Assembly: GCA_036785705.1 (NCBI GenBank)
Contig: JAWUZG010000158.1
Coordinates: 124,001 to 188,000, forward strand
From: Acanthornis magna
Lineage: Eukaryota > Chordata > Aves > Passeriformes > Acanthizidae
DNA: 64,000 nucleotides
Reading direction: 5' to 3'
In this document: one piece after another, positions 12,146 through 26,341 of the stretch
How the letters are laid out: each line of letters opens with the position of its first letter
How positions within the stretch are numbered: position 1 is the first letter of the stretch
Program-made: the position numbers and the translations under genes
Notes under the pieces: model-generated
Databases searched by the model: none
What the model saw: only the letters and a program-made list of their open reading frames with translations
Told to the model about the DNA's origin: nothing

Positions 12146-13593
12146 CTCTGAAGTTCTGTAATGATTAAATTACTTAAACATGATGAATGGTGAAACAGGA
12201 TAAGGGATTTTCCCTACTAAGAAACAGTGAAATTATGGACAAAAATCAGTGGTAGCAAATTCATGACACAAGGAAAGTTGGGACTGTGTTATCACTGACA
12301 TAACCTCTGGGTTACCTGCCTACAGATGAAGCAGTGTGATGCCAAATTAAGAGCTGTTGCAACTTACAGTATTAGTTTAACTTCCTTCAAAATTTCCACT
12401 TACTGCCTGGAGCTGGAATACTGCAGGAGTTGGGATAACCCCAGTAGATCTGATCGGGCCTGACATGTGCAGCTCTCCTCCTCCACTGCACGAAGGCAGC
12501 TCAACTACCTCCAAAGTCTCACTCCTCTCTTGTCACGACAGCCTGTCCTCTGCAGATGAAAAAAACAGTGTGTGAATCAGCTCATTTTGTTTCGGCTGTG
12601 AGATGCCAAATACACATCATTAAAGGGCAAGGCATCTTCAAGACTGACATAAAAGCCATGTCACAAATAGTTTGCCTTCAGCCCTCTTTGAATTGAGGCT
12701 TTTAAAACAGGTAACATCAAGAAATCTGTCAATAAAATCAGGAGTGAAACCCTTGTAAAGAAACATATAGAAAAGGAATTTTTTTCTTTATATTGGGAGT
12801 TTTCCTATTAAAAAATTGAATAGTAACTCATTACATTAATTTCTACAGTAATATAATTGGTGTTTTTCAAACAGGAAATAATATTTTGAGAGCCTGTGCT
12901 ACTTTAATCTCTTTGATCCTGGGGGCTTTGATCTACCATGGGATGACATGACTGAGATCAGGCATTTCCTTTGGTGATGTGTTGAAAATGTGACATTACT
13001 GATTCCTGTAATCCAGCAGAGCAGAAAAAGGCCTGTGCTTTTTATAGCTCAGAAACTGATACAGCTTTCTTCCCTTGCTCGGAGCCACTGGAAATCTAAG
13101 GCCTGTATATTCCTTAAAGATAAATTATTTCCCTTACAGTGTTATCTTCACTCTAATTAGCCTAAGGCTTTCTCCCTCTCTGAATAACACCTCACTGAAA
13201 TCCTCACTTTTTAACAGTTTGGCATGATCCACACACCACCGCTCTATGCCTTCAGTGTCATGCAATTCTCAAGAAGAGCGATGTGGGCTATTACAACAGA
13301 ATTCAGATAATACAAACCCCAGCAAGGGTTTCTCCAAAACAGTCTTTAAATATCCATTTCAGATTCACTGGAGGGACTCGGCTCAGTGCCTTGAGCTGAT
13401 GGCCAGTGGAGGAAACCATGAGATTTGATGTACTCTCATACACTGTAAACATCTGCAAGTCAGTACCAAAGTGGAGAAAATTGTGTTTAATACAATAAGG
13501 TGCTTTCTGAAGGAAAAAAGTTTTCAAACAAGTGATTAATTTGCAGGTCTCTTCAGAGATGCAGTCTGCTACTCTCTTGTTGAACACAAGCAC

Positions 13594-13606
13594 GGGGGGG
13601 GGGGGG
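13594..13606 (+). repeat. 13-base G run
   Basis: An uninterrupted G homopolymer in intergenic DNA; its length is uncertain in an assembly. Confidence 0.9.
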
Positions 13607-14267
13607 ACACACGATTAAGTTAATTAATAACACATTCTCTGCTACATCAGATTAATCTCCAAATTAATTTGTAACCATTCTCCCAGAGCATACTTATAAA
13701 TGTAGGTATGGTATATAATTTTTGCAATGTCATTGCCAACTACAAACACAACCTGAAGTCTAGTACTGTTATCTATCAAAAGAAACAGGAATGGAATGTG
13801 CATAACACGTAGTTTTCAGTCCTAAGAACAACCAGATACACAGAAACTATTTTTATCTAATAATCAGCATGGTCAGCTGAGAACATTTAATTGATATCTG
13901 ACCTGTTCTGATTTTTAAGTGCTTTGATAATCTGAGTGATATTTAGTCCGTTTATAATATGCAAGTGGTGAAGTACAACACACATTTCTGCCCCACCTTT
14001 TCCAAATACATTCAAAAGAAACATGTTCAGAAACCTGGTACCCGGGTGGTGGGAAAAGTGTAATAAACACTGGCCAAATGGTTAAAAGTACACTACTGTA
14101 CTACTTAGACTACCCAGGAAAAGGTTAGATCTCAGATTTCAGGATATTTTCTGTTTCTGATGGCCTCCTGCACCTTTCCCATTACCAAGGTAACAACTGC
14201 TACATGGGTATTGGAACTTAATCAAAGTGGGGCTGGGGAAGGAAATGCAGTTTTACATTAAGATATC

Positions 14268-14400
14268 ACAGAATCCCAGACTGGTTTGGGTTGGAAGGGA
14301 TGTTAAAGATCATCTCATTCCAACCCCCTGCCACAGACAGGGATGTCACTCACTAGATCAGCTTCCTCAGGGCCTCATCCACCCTGGTCTTGATCACTTA
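14268..14400 (-). mobile_element. CR1 LINE 3' fragment, minus orientation
   Basis: cacagaatcccagactggtt, then gggttggaagggatgttaaa, gatcatctcattccaacccc and cagcttcctcagggcctcat form the standard reverse-complemented CR1 3' end. The copy is well preserved over about 130 bp. Confidence 0.9.
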
Positions 14401-16726
14401 TTACCAAGAGCATGGACTTTCTGCTACTAAAAGCACAGTCATCATTTGTGATGACTTTGAACACTTCTGCTGTCCCAAGAGAAGCCCAGGGTGCAGGAAA
14501 TGAAGTGTGGCTTGTGGGAAGAATCATCATGACACAAAACATACTCAAGACATTTCCAAATCCATTTTTGCTTTTCAGTATTTTCTTCTCTCTGTGCTAG
14601 TTTTAGATTAATAAATTGCAGTGTAACAATACCTCCAGAGATATCCTGGAGGAACTTCAATCTCAGTGTTCACCTGAGCACAGCTGAGAAAAGCAAGGGA
14701 ACCACAGCAATGTGAACCATTTCTAAAGAACCAGGATTCATTCCAAGCTTTGGAGGTTTCCTAAGCTCAGAACTATTCAGAAACTCCTTCAGAGTCAAAG
14801 CCCTTCAGCTGAAATTCTTCACTGGTGCCTGTAAGGTGTTCACAGGTTTAGATAGGGATGTCTTGTGATAGCCAGATGGGACATTTTATTTGTTCTCGAT
14901 TATCATGGCACAATTTAGATGCAAATTATCAGATAGCTGGCACTCAGAGTGTATTAGGCATTACAAAAGAATATGAATGTTTTGTTTGTTTTAGCAAACA
15001 GGCAGCTGGTACAATCCAGCACCTTATGGCTGACATCCTTTGCTGAATGGCAGTGATGTGGTGATGATGATAAGACACCACAGTAAAGTGGAGTTGAGTA
15101 AGGCCACGCAGCTTCCCAAATTATAATCCTACACTGCATTGAGCCAAACTGTGGATATGGAAGGGAAGATTTGAACTATTACATGAAGCATTTCAAAAGA
15201 GAAGCTCTAAAGCTGGGGGATGTTAGGGATATTCAGTGTTTATTCTTAAGGATTGAAGAACAATCCTCGAGTCATGGTGATCAAATTCCCTAAGGAACTT
15301 CCCAACGGTATTTTTAAATCCATTTTTTAGTCATTTTAAACAACATTTAGAAAAATGCAACTTTATTACTATTGATCCAGAACTGGATGTACTACTCACA
15401 GAAATTAGAGGGAAGAGATAGGATTCTGCCACAGTGCTTGCTCTGCTTTGTGCCCAGGAAACTCTTCAGGAAGCCAGGGATCTAGGAAGTGAGGGTAAGT
15501 CCCAGCAGCAAGAAAATAAAGTGCCACAGAAGAGCCTGCATTGGCTCTGAGTAGCTACAGCAGGACTCTGGGGTGTTCTGGTGCATGGCCAGAGGAGCCA
15601 TCAGAATCCGCCCACAATCTGGTTGTGACACATACTGCTGCATCACACTCCCACATGTGATTTGTGTTTATTTTCCAGAGAACAAGATAACATTTCTTAG
15701 TTTTATTGCAATAGAAATTCCTACTGGTGAAGAAACATGAGACAGATATATGAATATATTTATATATAAAAATAGTAGAGGTAATATGGAACAAAGATAC
15801 ACTCAGTGCACCATGATGCAATCAAGAAATACTTGTTTTTTAGAACGTCTGACACCCAGGGATCCTTTATAAATGTCAAACAAAGATGACCCCTTCTGTT
15901 TTCCTCACCATCTTCCATATGACTAATAAATGCAAACAAAACAAAAGAAAAACATGTTTTTCAGGTATCTCAGGAAAAGTCCTCTTAATGCGTAAGGAGC
16001 AGCTCATTTGTTGTTTTTCTTCCATAGGCAGTGTTTTTGACAGAGGTTCTGATCACACAGCACCACAGTACTAAACCTCTCTTTCTCAGGCTAATTGGCT
16101 GCTCATCAGCTGAAGGATGCCAACGACCAGCAATTAGCACCCTTCTCATTTAGGAACCCTGATTACACCAATTCTTGTGTTAGTGCTGCATTAAGGATAG
16201 TTTATACCATCGTGATTCGGGGTGTGAGGTGATTTAAAGCAGCAGCAGGGAAGCAGAGACTTTTCTTACTTCTCTCAGTGCCAGAAAAATCACCAAAGTA
16301 ACAGGTAAAAGCAATTCATCTCCCTGCCTGCTCACCTGCTGACTGTCCCAGACTTCCATTTCTGCTTCCCACTCAGCCTTTCATTCTAATCAGTAAAATT
16401 CAGGAGAGTATTTGTTGCTCTCTGCAGTTTAATTATTATTTTTTTCTTATGAGGGATTAATGTCAAAGTGAGTTAAGTTCTGCTGTGACAGCATGGTCTT
16501 TTCTACTGTGCCGTTTAGAATTACTCACCTCTATAAAATCCACACTGTAATGCCCCAGTCTGCTCCGTGGGTTTAGGGGAAGGTTGTTTGATTCACTCTC
16601 TCCTGATGGGTCAGGGGAATAGGTGCAGGTCCGTGGAGCTTAATATCCAGCTGGCTTCAAACCACGACAGTGATACATCCAGGGAAGGGGTAATTATTAA
16701 CAAAAATAAAAATATATAAAAAATAA

Positions 16727-17297
16727 ATAAAAATAGAGGGGGTGGCTGAAATATAAAAAGTATGCCCTGAAAATTATGAAAACAAATTTAGATGCTTTGC
16801 ATTTCAAAAGATGGAAAGTGCCTTTTTGTATTGCAGTGTCTGTCATACAATATACCTGGTTAGTTTTTATAGTGACAGAGAGACAAAACCAAATGGTCAA
16901 TTAAATACCTTGCAGTCACTAACTGAAAGAGTTTATGGGGATTTATTGTCTGTGGGTAAAAGTCATACATTTCCCTGGGACATGAACCAGGTCTGAGAGT
17001 AGCACTGTAGCAGCTTTGCATAAGGACTCGGAGACAGTGCCTGTAACTGTCAGTGTAGATGGAAATGAGAGGTTCTACAGATCTGTTCTGAAGTTCAGTG
17101 AGGAAGGGAACTGTTTTTCTTGCTTTCTGAGGCACCATTTGACGAAGACTTTCATCAAAGTCATGCCCAAGTTCAAGTTCTTTCAGTGTCAGTGTCTTCT
17201 GTCACTGGCTAAATTTGAGGTGCATCTTGACTTACTGTTGTTCTTGAAGAGCATCCGGTGTTGTGATTTCATGTGCTCTTTCTGATGTCTCTTCAAG
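16727..17297 (+). repeat. Copy of NUP210 intron 2
   Basis: Sequence from aaatagagggggtggctgaa through atagtgacagagagacaaaa and ggagacagtgcctgtaactg to the exon 3 acceptor matches 51278-51840 with scattered differences and small indels. This part is more diverged than the 1.79-kb pair at 18766/23155, so it is an older event. Confidence 0.88.
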
Positions 17298-17922
17298 TGA
17301 CCAGACAAGTGTTTCACTGTGATGCCATCGTAGATGTAATTCATGGCATCCAAATGGTATCCACTGATAAGGACAGCAGAACAGAAGAGCATTTCACTCT
17401 GAAAAGGACAGTAGAACAGAACAGCGTAGCCCTGGAGAAACAGATAAAGGTGTAACTTAGGCAAACAGAAGTCATGTAAAATGCAAGCAGGACGCCAGCT
17501 CAGCTCTGCAAGGCTGACCAAGCAGAAGTTATGCAAAACAATGACACTGCGCTTACTCAAAAGTGGGGGTCAAGGAACAGCCACCTAAAAGTGACATTGA
17601 AGACAGACCCCAAAGAACTGTATAAGAATTTCCAATAAGGGGTGTGACTGTAAAATAAAGTAATGCATATGCATCAAATAAGCAGAGAGAGCTAATGAAT
17701 ATGTAATCAGGGTGATAAAAACGCTTTACTTGATGCTTGGGGCACTTGATTAGAGGAGGAATCCTCCAAGTGACCACTGCTGCAATAAACACTGCCTGCT
17801 TTCTAATAGTCAAACTGTGCTAGAAATTTTCTATCTGATTGATTTCAGTATCACCACAATGAGAGAGCTCTATCTTGAGGATTCACCACTGCAGCTCAAA
17901 ATCCAGGCTTTGTATTCTGAAG
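17298..17922 (+). pseudogene. NUP210 exon 3 copy, split by a solo LTR
   Basis: The left part (17298-17364) reads TGQVFHCDAIVDVIHGIQ in the exon 3 frame, against [18 protein letters not shown] in the functional exon. The right part (from about 17855) resumes with cacaatgagagagctctatc and ends tctgaag at 17922. The donor gtaag found at 51973 is deleted here. A 483-bp LTR lies between the two parts. Confidence 0.88.
17365..17847 (+). mobile_element. Solo endogenous-retrovirus LTR inside the exon 3 copy
   Basis: The 483-bp insert begins TGATAAGG and ends TGATTTCA, the TG...CA termini of an LTR. The flanks gtatccac (17357-17364) and gtatcac (17848-17854) look like a target-site duplication with one base lost. 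Internal features include a TATA-like gataaaaac near 17718 and an aataaac polyadenylation-type signal near 17783. No internal retroviral genes accompany it. Boundaries are firm because the interrupted exon is known. Confidence 0.8.
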
Positions 17923-18026
17923 AGATTTACTAACAGGAGATTAAACTTACATTGTGAGTTCTAATTGTCTAATATGTGCACTGGCTTTATTTGTGACACA
18001 GTTGATTATTTGAAGCCAAGTGGAGT

Positions 18027-18070
18027 CACTCTGCCAGTTTAGGGCAGTCCGTGGGTCAACCACTGTCCCA
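18027..18070 (+). repeat. Junction minisatellite, about 1.5 units
   Basis: Following intron 3-like sequence that ends aagtggag, the array switches to gtcactctgccagtttaggg and cagtccgtgggtcaaccact, then to intron 1 3'-end sequence. Related units number more at 22567-22640 and 25410-25640. Confidence 0.7.
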
Positions 18071-18180
18071 CCTCTAAATGCATGTCCCATGTAAATTGTT
18101 TGGGTGTATTTTAAGGCAGACCTTTGACTTCTGTGCAGCAGTAGCAGAAATCCTGCTGACACAACCCAACAAACCTGGAG

Positions 18181-18225
18181 GTCCTCCACACAGCTGGAGG
18201 CTGTGAGCATGGAGCCACTGGGGCA
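18181..18225 (+). pseudogene. NUP210 exon 2 copy, truncated
   Basis: gtcctccacacagctggagg and ctgtgagcatggagccactg match the first 45 bp of exon 2 (50897 onward) at roughly 85%. It is preceded by intron 1 3'-end sequence matching 50822-50896 with about 20 extra bases, and it runs into a CR1 tail, so the rest of exon 2 is missing. Confidence 0.82.
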
Positions 18226-18231
18226 CCATGA

Positions 18232-18322
18232 ATACTGTCAAGGCATGGGATGGGGGGGGGGGGAATGAGGTGAATTATAGGGTCCTTCCATCCCAAACCT
18301 TTTGTGATTCTCTGATACTAAA
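18232..18322 (+). mobile_element. CR1 3' tail with a 12-base G run
   Basis: caaggcatgggatgg, a G homopolymer at 18252-18263, then aatgaggtgaattatagggt and ccttccatcccaaacctttt, ending gtgattctctgata, fit a diverged CR1 terminus. The matching position in the second unit (22800-22885) carries the same tail, so it predates that duplication. Confidence 0.7.
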
Positions 18323-18439
18323 TCAGAATTCAAAACAAGTTTACCTTCTGTACTAGATTTTTGAAAATTCAGGCCCTGCTGAAGAAACATCTTTTAATCT
18401 GGAGAAGGCTTCTCTTATCTTCATTCTGTTTGCAGTGGA

Positions 18440-18765
18440 GGCTTCTTTCCTTTGTGTGCTGACAATGTGCAGTATGTCTGTTTTACCCAGAACAACAGAT
18501 ACTGCCAGTGCTGCAATGTCTGTCTAATCACTAAAGTGAGCCACAGGCCTGCTGTGAGTCTCTGAGGCAGAACTATGGAAGGACAATCTCTGCCCATCTC
18601 ATGCTCTTTGGTCAAGTGGCTCAGATTTCTCTCCTGGTTCCTGTACCTCATCACAGTTACCAGGAAGATGCTCACCTGTGGAAGCAGACACAGAGTGCTG
18701 ATGAGAATGAGATTAGTTAGAACTGCCCATTCCCTCATGTTTTCCCTGTGAGCTTATGTAGGGGT
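18440..18765. repeat. Segment also present at 21045-21310; carries a shared minus-strand open frame
   Basis: The stretch ggaaggacaatctctgccca through gtggaagcagacacagagtg is repeated at 21045-21310 with few changes. On the minus strand both keep an open frame (18738-18421 and 21522-21064) sharing TLCLLPQVSI and RNQERNLSHLTKEHEMGRDC. I do not recognise this peptide. It is most likely a chance frame in a duplicated intron. Confidence 0.65.
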
Positions 18766-19048
18766 CAGTGATTGCAGCTCATTGATCCCAGGTGAATGAA
18801 TTGCTTTGAAGATTAAAAATAAAACCTTGAAAATCCTTTTGTTGGGTGTTTGTAGAGCAAGTACCAAATGAGAAGGAATCAGAACTGACTTTTGACAAGC
18901 TGGGGCTTGACTCTTCTGTGTGATGCATCCTTGCAGCATAAGCAGCAGTCAAACCATTTTCTTCATAACAGACCCCATCTCTTGATCGGTCAATTTGAAG
19001 TTTAATTTTTTCTGCTTGGTGTTTGGTTGGCATGCTGGAATTACCTAA

Positions 19049-19680
<632 letters not shown>

Positions 19681-20552
19681 TGAGTCTTTACAATTGTTTG
19701 TGTAATATTCCTCACTTGGGTTCATTCAGTTGATGGGGGCAGGGGGCTTTGTGGACATAAATTTTCTGAGCATGTAAAGAATGCTCAGAATTCATTGCTT
19801 TCCACCAATGTAAAGCTAATTTTGAAAAAATTCATTGAGATTTGGGGGGGGTGTATTTAATGCCGGATTTTCCCCTGTTCACTCAGTGCTTGTTCCTGAG
19901 TGTTTGCTCCCCTGAGAGGGAGAAGGGCTGCCGGCAGTGTGTCCATTCCAAGGTGCAGGGCTTATGTGAGTTGAAATGTCTTTCTGAGTTTCTCAGGTAA
20001 GCCAACAGTGCCAGCTCAGGTCCAAAGCTCGGTCCCTTCCCATCCGGCAGGATTTGGAGGATCCTTAGCAGGAGCAGGATTTGGTGTGTGCCAGCAACAG
20101 CAGGTTCATCACATTGTGCTGGCACATGGGCAAAAGGTTTTTGTTTTAGAAGATAAAGTGAACCCCCCCAGTGAGAGCCAATGCCCTGGGGCTCCTCGCA
20201 GCCCTGGCTTTGCTGTCCCTGAGCCCCCGGCCCGGAGGGCTCCGCGGCAGATCCGTGTTCCTGAAGTGCCGTGTTGGACACTGCGGGATCTGCTCAGGGC
20301 AGAGGCTTCCCCTCGGCAGTTCCCTCCTTGGGCACAGATCGCATGGCAAGCAGTGTTTCCCTCAGGACTGAAGCAAGCCCTGGCAATGAGGCGCGGGCTC
20401 GGCACAGCTCCTGCTGCACAGGGCGGAGCTCGGGGGCTCCGGGGTGGGCGCTGAGCTCTGCCCTAGAGCTGCGCTGCTCGGCCTCGGCTCACGGAACAGT
20501 CACTGCTGCCGTTTCTAACCAAGTCCAGGCGTTATCTTTGATGTGCTTCTGC

Positions 20553-22504
<1,952 letters not shown>

Positions 22505-22753
22505 TAATTGTCTGATATGTGCACTGGCTTTATTTGCGACACAGTTGACTCTTTGAAGCCAAGTGGAGTCACTCTGCCAGTTTGGGGCAGTCCGTGGGTC
22601 AGTCCACCATGTCATGGCAGGCCATGGGTCAGCCACTGTCCCACTGGTAAAGGCATGTGCCATGTAAATTGTTTGGGTATATTTTAAGGCAGACCTTTGA
22701 TTTCTGTGCAGCAGTAGCAGAAATCCTGCTGACACAACCCAATAAACCTGGAG

Positions 22754-22803
22754 GTCCTCCACACGGCTGGAGGCTGTGAGCATGGAGCCACTGGGGCAGG
22801 ATG
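22754..22803 (+). pseudogene. NUP210 exon 2 copy 2, truncated
   Basis: gtcctccacacggctggagg and catggagccactggggcagg match exon 2 from 50897 to about 50945, a little further than the copy at 18181. It then breaks into unrelated sequence and the CR1 tail. Confidence 0.82.
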
Positions 22804-22885
22804 AACCGCCCCAAGACAGGGTAGAAATGAGGTGAACTTCAAAGTCCCTTCCATCCCAAACACTTTAGTGATTCCCTGATAGAGG
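22804..22885 (+). mobile_element. CR1 3' tail, second array copy
   Basis: gggtagaaatgaggtgaact, tcaaagtcccttccatccca and gtgattccctgata correspond to the tail at 18232-18322, without the long G run. It is a passenger of the duplication. Confidence 0.65.
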
Positions 22886-23437
22886 GAAATAGAATTCTAA
22901 ATCAGAATTCAAAACAAGTTTACCTTCTATACCAGATTTTTGGAAATTCAAGCCCTGCTGATGCAGCATCCTTTAATCTGGAGAAGAGTTCTCGCATCTT
23001 CATTCTGTTTGCAATGGAGACTTCCTTCCTTTCTTGCTGAAAAGCTCCAGTATGTCTGTTCTGTCCAGAACAACTGATACTGTTTAAATTATCTTTTAAT
23101 AAGCCTTTTTTGAAGACTGTCTATTTCTCTATTCGTTACTCATTCCGAAATCGCCAGTGATTGCAGCTCATTGATCTTGGGTGAATGAATTGCTTTGAAG
23201 ATTAAAAATAAAACCTTGAAAATCCTTTTGTTGGGTGTTTGTAGAGCAAGTACCAAATGAGAAGGAATCAGAACTGACTTTTGACAAGCTGGGGCTTGAC
23301 TCTTCTGTGTGATGCATCCTTGCAGCATAAGCAGCAGTCAAACCATTTTCTTCATAACAGACCCCATCTCTTGATCAGTCAATTTAAAGTTTAATTTTTT
23401 CTGCTTGGTGTTTGGTTGGCATGCTGGAATTACCTAA

Positions 23438-23593
<156 letters not shown>

Positions 23594-23615
23594 TGAAGAG
23601 TGTGTGTGTGTGTAG

Positions 23616-24068
<453 letters not shown>

Positions 24069-25158
24069 TGAGTCTTTACAATTGTTTGTGTAATATTCCT
24101 CACTTGGGTTCATTCAGTTGATGGGGGCAGGGGGCTTTGTGGACATAAATTTTCTGAGCATGTAAAGAATGCTCAGAATTCATTGCTTTCCACCAATGTA
24201 AAGCTAATTTTGAAAAAATTCATTGAGATTTGGGGGGGGTGTATTTAATGCCGGATTTTCCCCTGTTCACTTAGTGCTTGTTCCTGAGTGTTTGCTCCCC
24301 TGAGAGGGAGAAGGGCTGCCGGCAGTGTGTCCATTCCAAGGTGCAGGGCTTATGTGAGTTGAAATGTCTTTCTGAGTTTCTCAGGTAAGCCAACAGTGCC
24401 AGCTCAGGTCCAAAGCTCGGTCCCTTCCCATCCGGCAGGATTTGGAGGATCCTTAACAGGAGCAGGATTTGGTGTGTGCCAGCAACAGCAGGTTCATCAC
24501 ATTGTGCTGGCACATGGGCAAAAGGTTTTTGTTTTAGAAGATAAAGTGAACCCCCCCAGTGAGAGCCAATGCCCTGGGGCTCCTCGCAGCCCTGGCTTTG
24601 CTGTCCCTGAGCCCCCGGCCCGGAGGGCTCCGCGGCAGATCCGTGTTCCTGAAGTGCCGTGTTGGACACTGCGGGATCTGCTCAGGGCAGAGGCTTCCCC
24701 TCGGCAGTTCCCTCCTTGGGCACAGATCGCATGGCAAGCAGTGTTTCCCTCAGGACTGAAGCAAGCCCTGGCAATGAGGCGCGGGCTCGGCACAGCTCCT
24801 GCTGCACAGGGCGGAGCTCGGGGGCTCCGGGGTGGGCGCTGAGCTCTGCCCTAGAGCTGCGCTGCTCGGCCTCGGCTCACGGAACAGTCACTGCTGCCGT
24901 TTCTAACCAAGTCCAGGCGTTATCTTTGATGTGCTTCTGCACAAGTTTTCTGTCATAAAAAAGCTTGTATGTTGCAAAACAGCAGTGTTTGGGGAAGCTC
25001 TCTGTGACCAGAAGCCTGAAACAGATTTTCTCATTGTGACTGAATTTGAACGTATTTTTCTGTGCGGTGATTGGCTAAATGTGAGGTGCATCTTGCCCTG
25101 TTGTTGCTCTTGATGAGCAAATTGTGATTTCATGTGCTCCTTCCGATGTTTCTTCAAG

Positions 25159-25291
25159 TGACTGGAGAAAGTGCATCACTGTGATGCTGTAGTTGATAAA
25201 ATTTATGGCATCTAAATTGTGTCCACAATGAGAGAGCTCTATCTTGAGGATTCACCACTGGAGCACAAAATTCAGGCTTTGTATTTTCAAG
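25159..25291 (+). pseudogene. NUP210 exon 3 copy 3
   Basis: It is preceded by intron 2-like sequence (from about 25068) and the acceptor tttcttcaag. It covers the full exon but with disabling changes: the original frame reaches a stop near ctgtgatgctg, and the donor GT is replaced (caag|agaaga). The second half, gagagagctctatcttgagg, is close to the functional exon. Confidence 0.87.
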
Positions 25292-25409
25292 AGAAGAGGG
25301 TTACGAATTGGAGATTAAATATATATTGGTAGTTCTAATTATCTGATGCATGCACTGGCTTTATTTGCAACACAGTTGGATTGTTTGAAACCTAGTGGAT
25401 TTGGTCTAT

Positions 25410-25640
25410 CAGTTTGGGGTAGGCCATGGGGTCACTCTGCCATTTTGGGGCACAGCCTTTGGTCACTCTGCCAGTTTGGAGCAGGCCATGCAGTCACTCC
25501 ACCATTTTGGGGCAGACCATGTGGTCACTCTTATTTTCAGGCAGGCAATGGGTCACTCCACTGTTTTTGGAGAGGCCATGGGTCTGTCCACTATTTCGGT
25601 GTAGGCCATGTTGTCACTTCCCCGTTCTGGAGCAGTTCAT
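25410..25640 (+). repeat. Expanded junction minisatellite, about 7 units of 30-36 bp
   Basis: Each unit resembles gtcactctgccagtttgggg followed by caggccatgg. Units start near 25433, 25457, 25492, 25524, 25552 and onward, and are 70-85% alike. The tract begins where intron 3-like sequence stops and ends where intron 1-like sequence (ctgtggagcagtctaaggct) resumes. Open frames through it reflect the repeat period rather than a gene. Confidence 0.85.
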
Positions 25641-26300
25641 GGGTTGGCTGTCACCTTTTCACTGTGGAGCAGTCTAAGGCTCAAGGGGTTGGGCTGTGGA
25701 GCAGTGGCCATCCCACATACACAGAGCTCACCACGTTCTGCCCCATCACTTCCCACTGGGTTGTTTTGGGGCAGTCAGTTGTTCCTCTGGGCTCCTACAT
25801 GTACATCCTTGGGTTATATGGCTACTGTGAGAGAGACAAAATCTCCCTGTTGGAACTTGGCATAGCCCCAAGTGTTTGCAACTTTACATCTATGTAAAAA
25901 TTGTTCTAGCTCAGTATGGTGAACCAAAATATGCAATCTCATTTACTTTTTTTGGACTCTGCCCATTTGAGAGTACTATCACCCTTGTCTCTGAAAGTGA
26001 GCATAATTAGGACCAAAACTTTTCATTGAATTGCTCACTAATAATGTTCTGTTTAGGGGATGCCTGAGGTTGGCACTCTGTGGTTGCCATTTCACAGCTG
26101 CTCATATGTAAGATTAATGAAAGTAAAATTTTAGTGTATGAATGTCAGACATCCTTGAGTGTGCCCTAAACCAGGGCACCTTGAATAAGCTCTTGTGAAC
26201 GGTGCATCTCTGGCTCTGTTATGGTTAAACCATCTTCTCTTCTGTACAGTCGTTGTGTTTATTGTGATGTCTTCCACAAACTGTGATTCCAATTTATAAT

Positions 26301-26341
26301 CTTAGTATTTTTTCCTCCACTATTGAGGAAAAAATACTAAG
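26301..26341. repeat. Perfect 17-bp inverted repeat with 7-nt loop
   Basis: The left arm cttagtattttttcctc (26301-26317) is the exact reverse complement of the right arm (26325-26341), with loop cactatt. Pairing stops immediately outside. It could form a DNA or RNA hairpin. No flanking duplication was found to identify it as a mobile element. Confidence 0.9.

Larger units (their letters stand above)
9321..16540. other. Intergenic sequence between HDAC11 and the NUP210-derived array
   Basis: No gene was recognised. It contains four CR1 fragments (10295-10490, 10780-10832, 11634-12145, 14268-14400), a 13-base G run at 13594-13606, and AT-rich unique-looking sequence. Open frames up to about 145 codons at 11197-12150 fall in or near the minus-strand CR1 copy or lack recognisable similarity. 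Confidence 0.65.

Noticed and set aside
11641..12151. Open frames of 109-145 codons
   Set aside because: They coincide with a minus-oriented CR1 3' end, which does not encode the CR1 proteins.
25346..25897. 183-codon plus-strand frame with repeated FGAGHAVTPPFWGRP-like motifs
   Set aside because: The protein repeat mirrors the 30-36-bp minisatellite; unit length near a multiple of three keeps the frame open.
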